This document shows, in pieces, positions 1-7,415 of a DNA stretch of 27,118 nucleotides (position 1 is its first letter; every line of letters begins with the position of its first letter). The DNA lies in NCBI GenBank assembly GCA_937974195.1, contig CALJIC010000007.1, forward strand, positions 1-27,118, read 5' to 3'. The notes under the pieces were generated by a model. The model was not told the origin of the DNA, searched no databases, and was given only the letters and a program-made list of their open reading frames with translations. The DNA is from an uncultured Roseiflexaceae bacterium (lineage in GTDB: Bacteria > Chloroflexota > Chloroflexia > Chloroflexales > Roseiflexaceae). A program made the position numbers and the translations under genes.

Positions 1-460
1 GCGTGTAGTCCAGGCTCGGCCCGCCGCAGCTCAGCACGAACGAGCTCGCGCTCACATTCACACTCTCGCTGAACTCCACCACCAGGTTGGCGTCCACTGC
101 CACGCCGGTCGCGCCGTTCGCCGGCGTCGTGCTCGTCACCTCCGGCGCGGCGTCGGTCATGAAGCTGAAGGCGTAGTCGGCCGCCATCGTGTCCGGCGGG
201 TCGACCGCGTCTGTGTCGCTCACCTCGGACGCGACCACCGTCACGCTACACATCGTTCCCGGCGGCAGGTCGTCGGTCGGGTCGAGCGTGAAGCTGGTGC
301 CCGTCGTCGCCGAGAGCGTGTAGTCCAGGCTCGGCCCGCCGCAGCTCAGCGCGAACGAGCTCGCGCTCACGTTCACGCTCTCGCTGAACTCCACCGTCAG
401 GGTCACGTCCAGCGCCACATTGGTCGCGCCATTCGCCGGCGTCGTGCTCGTCACCGCCGG
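1..460. repeat. Tandem 315-bp coding repeat (Big_5 Ig units)
   Basis: Position 1 onward realigns with position 316 onward, giving a 315-bp (105-codon) period. Both copies carry the same block encoding LSCGGPSLDYT and VEFSESVNVSASSF, with few mismatches across about 110 bp. The preceding unit (about 485-785) is clearly diverged. This suggests recent expansion at the C-terminal end of the Ig array. Further copies may lie beyond the window edge. Confidence 0.8.
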
Positions 461-1384
461 CGCGGCGTCCGTCGTCGTGAAGGAGAAGGTGTAGTCCGCC
501 GCGAGGGTATCGGGCGGATCGAGCGTGTCGGCATCGGTGACCAGCGCGGCCGTGATGGTGACGGTGCAGGTGGCGCTCGCCGGCAGGTCGCCGGTGGGGT
601 CGATCGTGAAGGTGCTGGCGGGCGCGGCCGGAGAGATGGTGAACGGCTGCGGCGCCGGGCAGCCGAGGGTGATGGCCTGCGCGTCCAGGTTGACCGGCTC
701 GTCGAAGACGATCGTGATGCTGCTGTTGGCCGGCACCTCCACCGCGCCGTCCGCCGGAGTCGTGCCGGTGATGCGCGGCGCGCCCTCGGCGCTGATGGTG
801 ACGGAGGCGGTATCGCTGCCGAGCTCGTTCGTCGCCGTGTAGCTGAAGCTGTCCGTCCCGGTGAAGCCGGCCGGCGGCGTGTAGGTGAAGCTGCCATCGG
901 CAGCGATCGAAACTGTGCCGCCAGCGGCGGTCGGACCAGAGGCAGGCACGACAGTGGGCGCGGGCAGGCCGGAGTCGTTCGCCAGCACGCCGGGGGCCGG
1001 CACGGTGCGCGGGGTATCGCGGAGCGCCGTGTAGCTGTCGGGCAGCGCCAGCGGGCTGACGCGCTCGGAGCCAGGAACAAGCGACGTGTTCGGGTCGAGG
1101 TCGACCGTCACGCCGACGTCGAGGGCATCGGCCGTGCCCTGGTTCGCTATTTCCAGCGTGTAGCGCACCGTCTCGCCGGCATCGGCCTGGCCGTCGCCGT
1201 CACGATCGTCCAGAAGCGCGTCGACCATCGACACGCTGAGGTCGGGCGCGGCCTGGGCTCGCTCGATCGCCGAGGCGCTGGGCAGCGCAGGCGCGAGGTT
1301 CGACAGCAGCAGCGCCAGGAGGGTGGCGATACGAACGAATCGGAGAATCTGCCGCGGGCTGCGTAGTCGTGGGTGTGGCGGCAC
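1..1384 (-). CDS. Secreted Ig-like repeat protein (Big_5 / DUF11-like), C-terminus beyond window
   Basis: This is probably a cell-surface or secreted structural or adhesive protein. The frame is open from a GTG at 1384 to the window edge, so the C-terminus is missing. AGGAAA lies just upstream of the GTG. The first ~39 residues look like a signal peptide: basic start, hydrophobic core ATLLALLLSNLAPALP, then SASA. A DUF11-like segment follows (DGDGQADAGETVRYTLEIAN, about residues 50-110). Next comes a tandem cadherin-like segment ending GSFTYTPPAGFTGTDSFSYT, then at least three SbsA-type Ig (Big_5) units, each opening with a TTPANGA-like motif and VEFSESV. The last two units are almost identical with a 105-aa period. 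It is the last visible gene of the collar-protein operon, 18 bp after the preceding stop. The domain types are clear; the ligand or role is not. Confidence 0.82.
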   Translation of the reverse strand, partial: MPPHPRLRSPRQILRFVRIATLLALLLSNLAPALPSASAIERAQAAPDLSVSMVDALLDDRDGDGQADAGETVRYTLEIANQGTADALDVGVTVDLDPNTSLVPGSERVSPLALPDSYTALRDTPRTVPAPGVLANDSGLPAPTVVPASGPTAAGGTVSIAADGSFTYTPPAGFTGTDSFSYTATNELGSDTASVTISAEGAPRITGTTPADGAVEVPANSSITIVFDEPVNLDAQAITLGCPAPQPFTISPAAPASTFTIDPTGDLPASATCTVTITAALVTDADTLDPPDTLAADYTFSFTTTDAAPAVTSTTPANGATNVALDVTLTVEFSESVNVSASSFALSCGGPSLDYTLSATTGTSFTLDPTDDLPPGTMCSVTVVASEVSDTDAVDPPDTMAADYAFSFMTDAAPEVTSTTPANGATGVAVDANLVVEFSESVNVSASSFVLSCGGPSLDYT

Positions 1385-1402
1385 AGTGTTTCCTATTCGT
1401 TA

Positions 1403-1711
1403 TCAGGTGAAGACCGCTTCGTAGCACATCCCGCGCGAGTCCGGGCCGATCGGCACCAGGAACAGGTCGAGCTGGCCGAGCGTGTGGTTCTCGAGCGTGT
1501 AGATCCGCTGTGGCAGGTGGCAGGTGCGCGGCGCGCGAAACACAAGCGAGAAGGGGCGCCGCCGGATCGGGTAGCCGGCCGGCGGCGGGTCGCCGAGATC
1601 GGTCACCTCGATCAGCTCGACCTCCACAGCGGGGGCGGACGGCTCGTACGAGAGCCAGAACGCCTCTTGCAGGCGCGGCACGAAGTCGGCGCTCGTCAGA
1701 CTATCCAGCAT
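1403..1711 (-). CDS. Small DUF6916-like protein of the collar operon
   Basis: This is a 102-residue protein with no signal peptide and no membrane segment. Visible features are an acidic N-terminus (MLDSLTSADFVPRLQEAFWL), a mid-segment VEVELIEVTDL, and a C-terminal LENHTLGQLDLFLVPIGPD followed by YEAVF. The pattern of a short beta-rich domain ending with 'LxNHxLGxLDLFLVPIGPD' matches my recollection of the DUF6916 family, which occurs beside tail-collar proteins; I could not run a profile search. The start overlaps the end of the upstream GNAT gene by 11 bp, and GGAG lies 10 nt upstream, indicating translational coupling. Its biochemical role is unknown. By context it may be an assembly or chaperone factor for the collar-domain proteins, which is inference only. 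Confidence 0.75.
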   Translation of the reverse strand: MLDSLTSADFVPRLQEAFWLSYEPSAPAVEVELIEVTDLGDPPPAGYPIRRRPFSLVFRAPRTCHLPQRIYTLENHTLGQLDLFLVPIGPDSRGMCYEAVFT

Positions 1712-2231
1712 AGGGCTGCGCTCCTGGCGTCCACTTCATCAGCAGATACACACCTTTATCAGCGGCGACCTGGAACCCGAGCCGCTGGTACAGGCGCAGC
1801 GCCGGGTTGTAGCGCTCGACGTGGATGGTCACCGGCAGGCCGGCGCGCTGCCCCTCGGCCAGGATCGCCTGCAGGAAGGCCGTCCCGATCCCACGGCTGC
1901 GGTACTCCGGGAGCAGCGCGATGTCTACGATGCGGATCTGGTCCTCCCAACGGGCCAGGTAGAGCCGGCCGACCGGCTGCCCGTCGAGCAGGATGAGGTC
2001 GAACGACGCGCCGCGGTAGTGCTCCTGGTAGTAGGCGTGCTGGGCGTTGAACTGCATCGAGACGAAGGCATCCTTCTGCTCGTCGCTCCAGTCCACCAGC
2101 GCCAGCTCGTCCGCGCGGGTGGAGGCGTAGACCCGGCGGAGGAAGGGCAGGTCGGCGTTCGAGATCGGCCGCAGCGCGACCGGGAGCCCGGCGACCTGCG
2201 GGCAGATGGGTTGGTCGGTGGTCGTCATCAT
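1701..2231 (-). CDS. GNAT family N-acetyltransferase (collar operon)
   Basis: This is a 176-aa acetyl-CoA-dependent N-acetyltransferase of unknown substrate. The GNAT fold is visible in order: beta strands leading to VDIALLPEYRSRGIGTAFLQ, where the RSRGIGT acetyl-CoA pyrophosphate loop sits near residue 115, then the VERYNPALRLYQRLGFQV motif typical of the C-terminal half. The gene begins inside the stop of the upstream collar protein (ATGA overlap at 2228-2231; a second ATG follows at once) and overlaps the next gene. It is therefore co-translated with its neighbours. In context it may modify a collar protein or a surface substrate, but nothing in the sequence shows the acceptor. The family call is secure. 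Confidence 0.9.
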   Translation of the reverse strand: MMTTTDQPICPQVAGLPVALRPISNADLPFLRRVYASTRADELALVDWSDEQKDAFVSMQFNAQHAYYQEHYRGASFDLILLDGQPVGRLYLARWEDQIRIVDIALLPEYRSRGIGTAFLQAILAEGQRAGLPVTIHVERYNPALRLYQRLGFQVAADKGVYLLMKWTPGAQPYAG

Positions 2232-2752
2232 CCTCGCGGCGGGAACACGCCCTGCAGGGCGATGCAGAAGTACAACGTCAGGTAGGGCTGCATGTTGTTG
2301 TGCGGCTGGTCGCCGCCGGCTAGGGACAGCGCCTGCTGATGCATCGCCGTCAGGTTCTGGGCCGTGTTGGTCTGGTACGCGCCGACGCCAACCGAGCGCG
2401 CCAGGGACGCGTCGCTTGGGTCACGCCGGTTGGCCATCGAAGGTGAAGCCATCACACCGTGGCTGTGGGCAGGGATCTCGCTCTCCTGCAGGACGACTGT
2501 CTCGCTGCCGCCGGTCTCGCCGAGGTCGTGCAGGCTCAGCCCAGGCCCCTGGCCAGGGTGCATCGGCGCGCGGCCCTGCAGGTTCGGCAGCGCGAAGTTC
2601 GATTTGCCGTTGCCGCCGTAGGTGGTGCCGAGCAGCGCGAAGAGGGCCGTGTTCTGGGAGAGCGGCAGCAGCTGGCCGTCGCACCAGGCCCAGCCCTTCG
2701 GCGCAAAGTTGAACGGGAAGATTCGGATCTCAGCAACAAACGGATCGGCCAC
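2228..2752 (-). CDS. Phage tail collar domain protein (MdpB-like), copy 1
   Basis: This 174-aa protein is built like the Microcystis-dependent-protein/tail-collar family. The N-terminus VAEIRIFPFNFAPKGWAWCD is followed by GQLLPLSQNTALFALLGTTY and GGNGKSNFALPNLQGRAP, the Collar (PF07484) signature, at residues ~5-70. The C-terminus NMQPYLTLYFCIALQGVFP is shared with copies 2 and 3. The start is GTG at 2752 with AAGGAG seven nt upstream. There is no signal peptide. In phage these domains form tail-fibre tips. In free-standing bacterial operons such as this one the role is not established; a secreted or particle-associated adhesin is plausible. Conserved histidines (EIPAHSHGV) may bind metal. 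It is separated from copy 2 by 130 bp. Confidence 0.9.
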   Translation of the reverse strand: MADPFVAEIRIFPFNFAPKGWAWCDGQLLPLSQNTALFALLGTTYGGNGKSNFALPNLQGRAPMHPGQGPGLSLHDLGETGGSETVVLQESEIPAHSHGVMASPSMANRRDPSDASLARSVGVGAYQTNTAQNLTAMHQQALSLAGGDQPHNNMQPYLTLYFCIALQGVFPPRG

Positions 2753-2882
2753 TGCTTTCTCCTTCGATTTGACAGCTTGCGCGGTCGCCCCAGCGGGCCG
2801 GCCGCGCCGGCTCTTCAGGAACCTTCTCCGCCGGCTGGAGTGTGGGGCGCATCATCGGCGCCATACCCCTTCAGCGCCCGCA

Positions 2883-3386
2883 CTACGTCGGCGAGGGGAA
2901 GATCCCGAAGAGCGAGATGATGAAGCTGACGCACAGATAGGGCTGGAAGTTCGTGTGCGGCTGGCCGCCGCCGGCCGAGCTAATCATCACCGGCGCCATC
3001 TGGCTGGTCGGCGCCGCGAGACGGTACAGGTCGGCGGTCGTCGGGCGCGCCAGAACCGCGCCCTCGGCGCTGGCCAGGGTGGCGTTACCCCCGGACGCGA
3101 GCAGGACATGGTTGTGGGCCGGGATCTGGTTGACGGTGAGCGTGACCGCCTCGACGCCGCCGGTCTCGGCCAGGATGAAGCCGTTGCCCTGGTGGATCGG
3201 AATGCGCCCGCGCAGGTCCGGCAGCGCGAAGGTGCTTTCACCATCGCCGCCGTAGGTGGTGCCGATCAGCTGGAAGAGTGTCTCGAACTCACTGATCGGC
3301 AGGAGCTGGCCCTCGCAGAACATCCAGCCCACCGGCGCGAAGTTGCCGGCAAACATGCGGATCTCGCCGACATAGGGCTGTCCCAT
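2883..3386 (-). CDS. Phage tail collar domain protein (MdpB-like), copy 2
   Basis: This is a 167-aa paralogue of the flanking collar proteins. The collar signature is at residues ~5-70 (VGEIRMFAGNFAPVGWMFCE, GQLLPISEFETLFQLIGTTY, then GGDGESTFALPDLRGRIPIH). The middle part is variable (QIPAHNHVLLASGG) and the C-terminus FQPYLCVSFIISLFGIFPSP is conserved. GGAGG stands five nt before the ATG, a strong ribosome-binding site. It differs from copies 1 and 3 in losing the C-terminal FCIALQG in favour of FIISLFG and in a shorter loop between the two conserved parts. Divergence of the central loop between paralogues is what is expected if that loop carries the binding or receptor specificity, which is inference. 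Confidence 0.9.
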   Translation of the reverse strand: MGQPYVGEIRMFAGNFAPVGWMFCEGQLLPISEFETLFQLIGTTYGGDGESTFALPDLRGRIPIHQGNGFILAETGGVEAVTLTVNQIPAHNHVLLASGGNATLASAEGAVLARPTTADLYRLAAPTSQMAPVMISSAGGGQPHTNFQPYLCVSFIISLFGIFPSPT

Positions 3387-3407
3387 TGTGACCTCCTGGA
3401 ACCAGTA

Positions 3408-3908
3408 CTAGCTCGGCGACGGAAAGATGCCCTGGAGCGCGATGCAGAAGTTCAGCGTCAGGAAGGGCTGCATGTTCAGGTGCGCCTGGTTGCCCCCGGT
3501 GCTCGTGACCATGCCTCCCGCCAGGGCCACGCCATTGCCGGGCGCCGCATACAGATCCACGGGGGCCGACGCCGGCAGGCGCGACGTCGGCACCGACGAG
3601 TCGCCCTCGTTCGACGAGGCCCTCACCGGGTGGGTGTGGGCCGGCAGCTCGGCGATGCTCAGCGTGTGGGTCTGCGCGCCGCCGCGCTCGCCGAGCGTGT
3701 GGCCGTTCCCGACGTGGATCGGGACGCGGCCGCGCAGGTCCGGCAGCGCGAAGTTCACCCGCCCGTCGCCGCCGAAGGTGGTGCCGAGCAGCGAGAACAG
3801 CGCCTGGTTCTGGTTGATCGGCAGGAGCTGGCCGTTGCAGAGCGCCCAGCCCTTCGGCGCGAACACAAAGCTCATGAGGCGGATCTCGGACAGAAACGGC
3901 TCGGCCAT
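3408..3908 (-). CDS. Phage tail collar domain protein (MdpB-like), copy 3
   Basis: This is a 166-aa collar-domain protein and the first of the three to be transcribed. It has LSEIRLMSFVFAPKGWALCN, GQLLPINQNQALFSLLGTTF and GGDGRVNFALPDLRGRVPIH near the N-terminus. It ends with NMQPFLTLNFCIALQGIFPS. I chose the ATG at 3908 because GGAG lies nine nt upstream; a GTG three codons earlier would leave no spacing to the Shine-Dalgarno. It starts 12 bp after the stop of the substrate-binding protein, so it is in the same transcription unit. No portal, capsid, terminase or baseplate gene is nearby, so this is not a recognisable prophage. Confidence 0.9.
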   Translation of the reverse strand: MAEPFLSEIRLMSFVFAPKGWALCNGQLLPINQNQALFSLLGTTFGGDGRVNFALPDLRGRVPIHVGNGHTLGERGGAQTHTLSIAELPAHTHPVRASSNEGDSSVPTSRLPASAPVDLYAAPGNGVALAGGMVTSTGGNQAHLNMQPFLTLNFCIALQGIFPSPS

Positions 3909-3920
3909 CGTTGGCACTCC

Positions 3921-5228
3921 TCAGATGCTCAGGTAGGCGTTCTGCCAGCCGGAGAGGACGCTGGTGCGCACGGCTGCCAGGCGCTCGTCGTCGGCGGGGT
4001 GCGGCAGCTCGGCGAGCACGGCGTTGGCGAGGCCGCGGGGGGTGCTGCGCACCTCGCGCAGGTAGATCGGGCTGACGGCGCTGCGCGTCGCGGGGTCCAT
4101 CGTGACCCGCCCGCGCGGCCCGTCGAAGGTGGCGCGCCCGAGCGCGTCGAGGAGCCGGTCGGTCTGCTCGACGCGCCCGTCGACCGCGTCGAGGCCCTGG
4201 GCGAGCAGGGTGGCCGTGTCGTACCCCAGCGCGGCGAAGGCATCGGCGGGGCGGCCGGCGCGTTCGGCAAACGCGGTAGCCAGCGAGGCGTTGGCGGGCG
4301 TGTCGAGCGACGGCGCCCAGGCCAGCGCCGTTCGGATGCCCTGCGCCGCCGGCCCCTGCTCAGGAAGGATGCTCTCGTCGGTCAGGAAGCCGGAGCCGAG
4401 CAGCGGCACACGCCCGGCCAGGCCGGCCTCGGCGTAGGCGCGCACGAACTCGACCGCCTCGCGGCCGCAGTAGGCGGCGTAGACCAGGTCGGGCCGGGCG
4501 GCGTCGATGGCGCGGCACAGCTCCACCAGGTCGGTGGACCGCGCGGGCAGGTGGGTGACGTGCGTGTCGACGATCGCGCCGCCCATGCGCTCGAAGCCGA
4601 TCCGGAACGCGTAGTTGGCGTCGTAGCCGCTGTCGTAGAACGACGTCGCGATAACGGCCGAGGCGCCGAGGCTGCGGGCGGCCCAGGCGCCGAGCGCGAA
4701 GCTGGACTGCCAGTAGCCGAGCATGTTGCGCACGAGGTACGGGCTCTCGCGGTCGTGCCGGGTGATATTCGCGCCGGGGCTGCTGACGATCAGCGGCGTC
4801 TCGTGCTCGGCGAGCAGGCCGTGGAGCGAAGAGGCGACGCCCGAGCTAACCGTGGTGACGATGAGGTCGGCCGCGCGCTGCTCGATCAGCTGGCGGGTCA
4901 TCGCGAGCGCCGCGCCGGGGCTGACGCCAAACCCGGCGGGCTGGAGCTGCACCGGCCGGCCGGCGATCGCGCCGCCGAGACCGGCGAGGGCGATCTGGAG
5001 CCCGGCCAGAAAGTTCTCGCCCAGCGCCGGGTAGACCGTCGGCTGGGGCAGCAGGACGCCGACGCGGAGCGGGGCGGAGGAGCGGGCGGGCCGCTGCGGC
5101 GCGGGGGTGCCGAGGAGCTGCGCGGGTGCGCCGAAGAGCTGCGCGGAGACGAGCGCCGCGCCGCCGAGGGCGGCAGCCTTCAGGAACGTGCGCCGGCTCA
5201 GCGGGGAAGGGTGAGAAACATCAGGCAT
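3921..5228 (-). CDS. Tat-exported periplasmic binding protein (Peripla_BP_6 / Leu-Ile-Val type)
   Basis: This is a 435-aa solute-binding protein of the branched-chain amino-acid/amide type I fold. The N-terminus carries a twin-arginine signal (SRRTFLKAAALGGAALVSAQ), so it should be exported folded. The mature part starts with LRVGVLLPQPTVYPALGENF, typical of Peripla_BP_6. It continues with LIVSSPGANITRHDRESPYL and the second-domain segment PDLVYAAYCGREAVEFVRAY. An open frame extends 67 codons upstream, but the ATG at 5228 is preferred because it has GGAGAG upstream and places the Tat motif near the N-terminus. No ABC permease or ATPase gene is adjacent, so it may be an orphan binding protein serving as a sensor or lipoprotein-like receptor. 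It heads the collar-protein operon. Confidence 0.88.
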   Translation of the reverse strand: MPDVSHPSPLSRRTFLKAAALGGAALVSAQLFGAPAQLLGTPAPQRPARSSAPLRVGVLLPQPTVYPALGENFLAGLQIALAGLGGAIAGRPVQLQPAGFGVSPGAALAMTRQLIEQRAADLIVTTVSSGVASSLHGLLAEHETPLIVSSPGANITRHDRESPYLVRNMLGYWQSSFALGAWAARSLGASAVIATSFYDSGYDANYAFRIGFERMGGAIVDTHVTHLPARSTDLVELCRAIDAARPDLVYAAYCGREAVEFVRAYAEAGLAGRVPLLGSGFLTDESILPEQGPAAQGIRTALAWAPSLDTPANASLATAFAERAGRPADAFAALGYDTATLLAQGLDAVDGRVEQTDRLLDALGRATFDGPRGRVTMDPATRSAVSPIYLREVRSTPRGLANAVLAELPHPADDERLAAVRTSVLSGWQNAYLSI

Positions 5229-5407
5229 CGACGTGCTCTCCGTACGTGGCGAAGACGTATAGCGAGGGGTACGGATGAACCGCGGCCGGCTGACTGGTTC
5301 GGGTTCTAGACCTTGGTGTACCGCACGCGACAGTGGTGAGGGTATCTTAGCCCATGAGGGGTGGCGCGGGCGGCGCGAGAGGGGAACAAAACGATAGCAG
5401 CTCGTGT

Positions 5408-5437
5408 ACAGATCGATACAGATCGGCACAGAGCGGC
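5408..5437. repeat. Three 10-bp direct repeats upstream of the collar operon
   Basis: Three consecutive imperfect decamers (ACAGATCGAT, ACAGATCGGC, ACAGAGCGGC) lie head to tail, one helical turn apart. They are 180-210 bp upstream of the binding-protein start and between two minus-strand genes. On the minus strand they are followed after 11 bp by TGCTATCGT, a possible extended -10. They could be an activator site or chance low-complexity sequence. Confidence 0.4.
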
Positions 5438-5472
5438 CGGCGGAGCTTCAGCGATGAGGAGATCGGGGCGGC

Positions 5473-6849
5473 CTACCTCGGCAGCGCCTCGGAGGCGGCG
5501 CTGTGCCCGAGGCGCTCCTCGACGCGCAGGTGCTTCCAGTTCTGGAGCCTGAGGCGCTTGCCGAGCGACACGGCCAGGTTCTGCATCAGCCGCATGCCCA
5601 TGGCCGGGTCATCTTCGGCGAGCGCGTTGAGCGCCGCGCGGCTGAGGGCCAGCAGCGTGACGCCCGAGCTGCCGGCGCGCAGGTCGGCGCTGCGCGCCGC
5701 GTTATCGAGCAGGGCCAGCTCGCCGACCACCTGCCCGGCCTGCAGGAGGGCGAGCTGGATGGGCTCACCGCCGGCGTCGGAGGGCGGCAGCCAGACCTCG
5801 AGCGTGCCGTCCATGACGATGAACATCTCATCGCCGGCCGTGTTGACGCTGGCGACCGCCTCGGCGGGCTCGTAGCTGCGGAGGCGCAGCAGCGAGGCCA
5901 GCCGCAGGCGCTGGGGGAGCGTCAGGTTGCCGCCGATCTCAGAGTTGTTGAGGAACTGCGCGATCTCCTGCACCCGCGCCATATCCTGCTCGGCCTCGTC
6001 GGCGGGGGCCGTCTCGGGCGGGAGGCCGAGGAAGTGAGCGATATGGCGCAGCGTGGCGTCGGTCTGCTCGAACTGGGGCCAGTGGCCGGCGTTGGGGATG
6101 ATGCGCAGGTCGGCGGCGGGCCACTCGGCGGCGACCGCGCCGGCGTCGCGGAGCGGCACGATGTTATCCTCGGCGCCCCAGATCACCAGCGCCGGGGGCT
6201 CGATGGCGCCCATGCGCCCGCGCAGGTCGGCCTGGCGCATCGCGCCGAGGCACGCGGCGCGCACGCGGCCCTGCCCGCGGCGGCGCGCGTCGGCGCGGAT
6301 GCGGCGGTAGTCCTCCTCGGAGACCTTGGCGCGCTCGGCGAAGTTCGAGGGCTTGAGCAGGAAGTCGGTGTAGTCGAGCGGCGTCTTGGCGAGCACGTAC
6401 AGCAGCCACTCCATGAACGGGTAGCGCTCGGCGAGCACGTGCGGCGCGAGCAGCAGGTTGACGCGGGTGGAGAGCCTGCCGCTCACCGCCGGGTTGAGCA
6501 GCACGAGCCGCTCGACGAGCAGCGGGTGGCGGAGCGCCAGGGTGGCGGCGATCTGGCCGCCCATCGAGTGGCCGAGCACCAGCGCCGCGCGGTCGGTGGC
6601 GCGCTCGATGATCTGCGCCGCCATATCGGCGTAGCCGGCGATCGTGGGCGCCTCGCGCGGCGCGGGGGACTGGCCGAAGCCGGGGAGGTCGATCGCGATG
6701 CAGCGGTAGCGGCGGCTGAGCGCCGGGAGGACCGGCTTCCAGGTGAAGGACGAGCTGCTCCAGCCGTGGATGAGGATGGCGAGCGGGCCGTTGGCGGGGC
6801 CGCACTCCTGCACGTACATCGGCTGATCGCCTATCGTAAATACCGCCAT
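5473..6849 (-). CDS. Alpha/beta hydrolase fused to a C-terminal cyclic nucleotide-binding domain
   Basis: This is a 458-aa two-domain enzyme. Residues 1-275 form an alpha/beta hydrolase: oxyanion HGW at 28-30, nucleophile elbow GHSMGG with Ser95, acid Asp228 in WGAEDNIVP, and His256 in NAGHWPQFE. All three catalytic residues are present. Residues ~295-435 form a CNB/CRP-type beta-roll with the phosphate-binding cassette GELALLDNAARSA (376-388) containing the conserved Glu and Arg needed for cNMP binding. It lacks the helix-turn-helix of CRP-like regulators. I infer a soluble esterase/lipase-like enzyme gated by cAMP or cGMP; the substrate is unknown. AGGAG precedes the ATG. The gene stands alone on the minus strand, with 244 bp before the next gene. 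Confidence 0.9.
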   Translation of the reverse strand: MAVFTIGDQPMYVQECGPANGPLAILIHGWSSSSFTWKPVLPALSRRYRCIAIDLPGFGQSPAPREAPTIAGYADMAAQIIERATDRAALVLGHSMGGQIAATLALRHPLLVERLVLLNPAVSGRLSTRVNLLLAPHVLAERYPFMEWLLYVLAKTPLDYTDFLLKPSNFAERAKVSEEDYRRIRADARRRGQGRVRAACLGAMRQADLRGRMGAIEPPALVIWGAEDNIVPLRDAGAVAAEWPAADLRIIPNAGHWPQFEQTDATLRHIAHFLGLPPETAPADEAEQDMARVQEIAQFLNNSEIGGNLTLPQRLRLASLLRLRSYEPAEAVASVNTAGDEMFIVMDGTLEVWLPPSDAGGEPIQLALLQAGQVVGELALLDNAARSADLRAGSSGVTLLALSRAALNALAEDDPAMGMRLMQNLAVSLGKRLRLQNWKHLRVEERLGHSAASEALPR

Positions 6850-7065
6850 CGCCGCTCGCTCCTGACGTCGTCGGCTGCAGTGTGGCGCACGGGCAGCCGG
6901 GGAGAGCTCCGGGGCACCACCGCGCGGGGCCGCCGCGCGGAGACGCCCTCATACGCGCATTGTAGCGGGCAGGCGGCGCGGCGTACAGGCGGCTGGCTTA
7001 CAGAGAGATTGCAGTTTCGTAGCGGCCCGCGGCGGCTGAGCGGCGGGAGGCGCTGCGCGTGCGGT

Positions 7066-7094
7066 TTGACGGCGAGGGGAGCGTATGCTATACT
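7066..7094 (+). promoter_or_regulatory. Sigma70-type promoter of tRNA-His
   Basis: TTGACG (7066-7071) and TATACT (7089-7094) are separated by exactly 17 bp. The predicted transcription start near 7101 is a few bases before the mature tRNA 5' end at 7108. This is one of the best promoter matches in the window. Confidence 0.8.
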
Positions 7095-7107
7095 TTCCGG
7101 CGTTCGC

Positions 7108-7183
7108 GGTGCCTGTAGCTCAATGGCAGAGCGCCTGACTGTGGCTCAGGAGGTTGTGGGTTCGAAACCCATCAGGCACCCCA
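7108..7183 (+). tRNA. tRNA-His (anticodon GTG)
   Basis: A full cloverleaf can be folded. The acceptor stem GTGCCTG (7109-7115) pairs with CAGGCAC (7173-7179). The D arm is GCTC/GAGC. The anticodon stem CCTGA/TCAGG holds loop CTGTGGC, with anticodon GTG at 7141-7143. The T arm is GTGGG with loop TTCGAAA. The extra 5' G (G-1, 7108) opposite the discriminator C (7180) is diagnostic of tRNA-His. The CCA end is encoded (7181-7183). The gene is monocistronic, with its own promoter and terminator, and is bordered downstream by a recombinase remnant, which suggests past use as an integration site. Confidence 0.97.
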
Positions 7184-7190
7184 CTGTATT

Positions 7191-7240
7191 ATGACGCCTT
7201 AGAGTAGTGTTCACACTATACTCTGAGGCGCTTCTTTTTG
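7191..7240 (+). terminator. Intrinsic terminator of tRNA-His
   Basis: A long imperfect hairpin is formed by CGCCTTAGAGTAGTG and CACTATACTCTGAGGCG around a short loop. It is followed by CTTCTTTTTG. It begins seven bases after the encoded CCA end. Confidence 0.85.
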
Positions 7241-7278
7241 GCCCTCACTACAACCATTCTGGCAACCAGCCTACTACC

Positions 7279-7398
7279 TTAGCCCTCTGCTAGCAGTGTT
7301 GCGACACCCCTTATCGCATCTGCTTGCACCTCCTGTAATACGTGCCCATAGATGTTGTGAGTCGTGCTGATCTGGGCATGGCCACCGCGTAACTCGTG
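7279..7398 (-). pseudogene. C-terminal stub of a tyrosine recombinase / phage integrase
   Basis: Reading the minus strand down to TAA at 7279-7281 gives ELRGGHAQISTT, then HNIYGHVLQEVQADA, then a short tail ending ATLLAEG. The GHAQISTT...IYGHVL pattern is the C-terminal signature of tyrosine recombinases: the second active-site His region and the catalytic Tyr in IYGHV. Only about 38 codons remain. The rest of the catalytic domain is gone, and the 5' side runs into the start of the GNAT gene on the other strand. It sits less than 100 bp from the 3' end of tRNA-His, the usual position for an integrase next to its attachment site. I read it as the relic of an integrated element. Confidence 0.75.
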
Positions 7399-7415
7399 AT
7401 GACCGGAGCTACCGT

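Noticed and set aside
2228..3908. A prophage or contractile injection system
   Set aside because: Only collar-domain proteins are present; there is no sheath, tube, baseplate, ATPase, capsid or terminase gene in the window.
2622..5309. 895-codon plus-strand open frame
   Set aside because: It is antisense to the collar proteins and the binding protein, all of which have clear family motifs and good ribosome-binding sites. The frame is open only because of GC-rich codon bias.
5229..5429. 67-codon N-terminal extension of the binding protein
   Set aside because: It would bury the Tat signal inside the protein. The ATG at 5228 has a ribosome-binding site and gives a normal exported protein.
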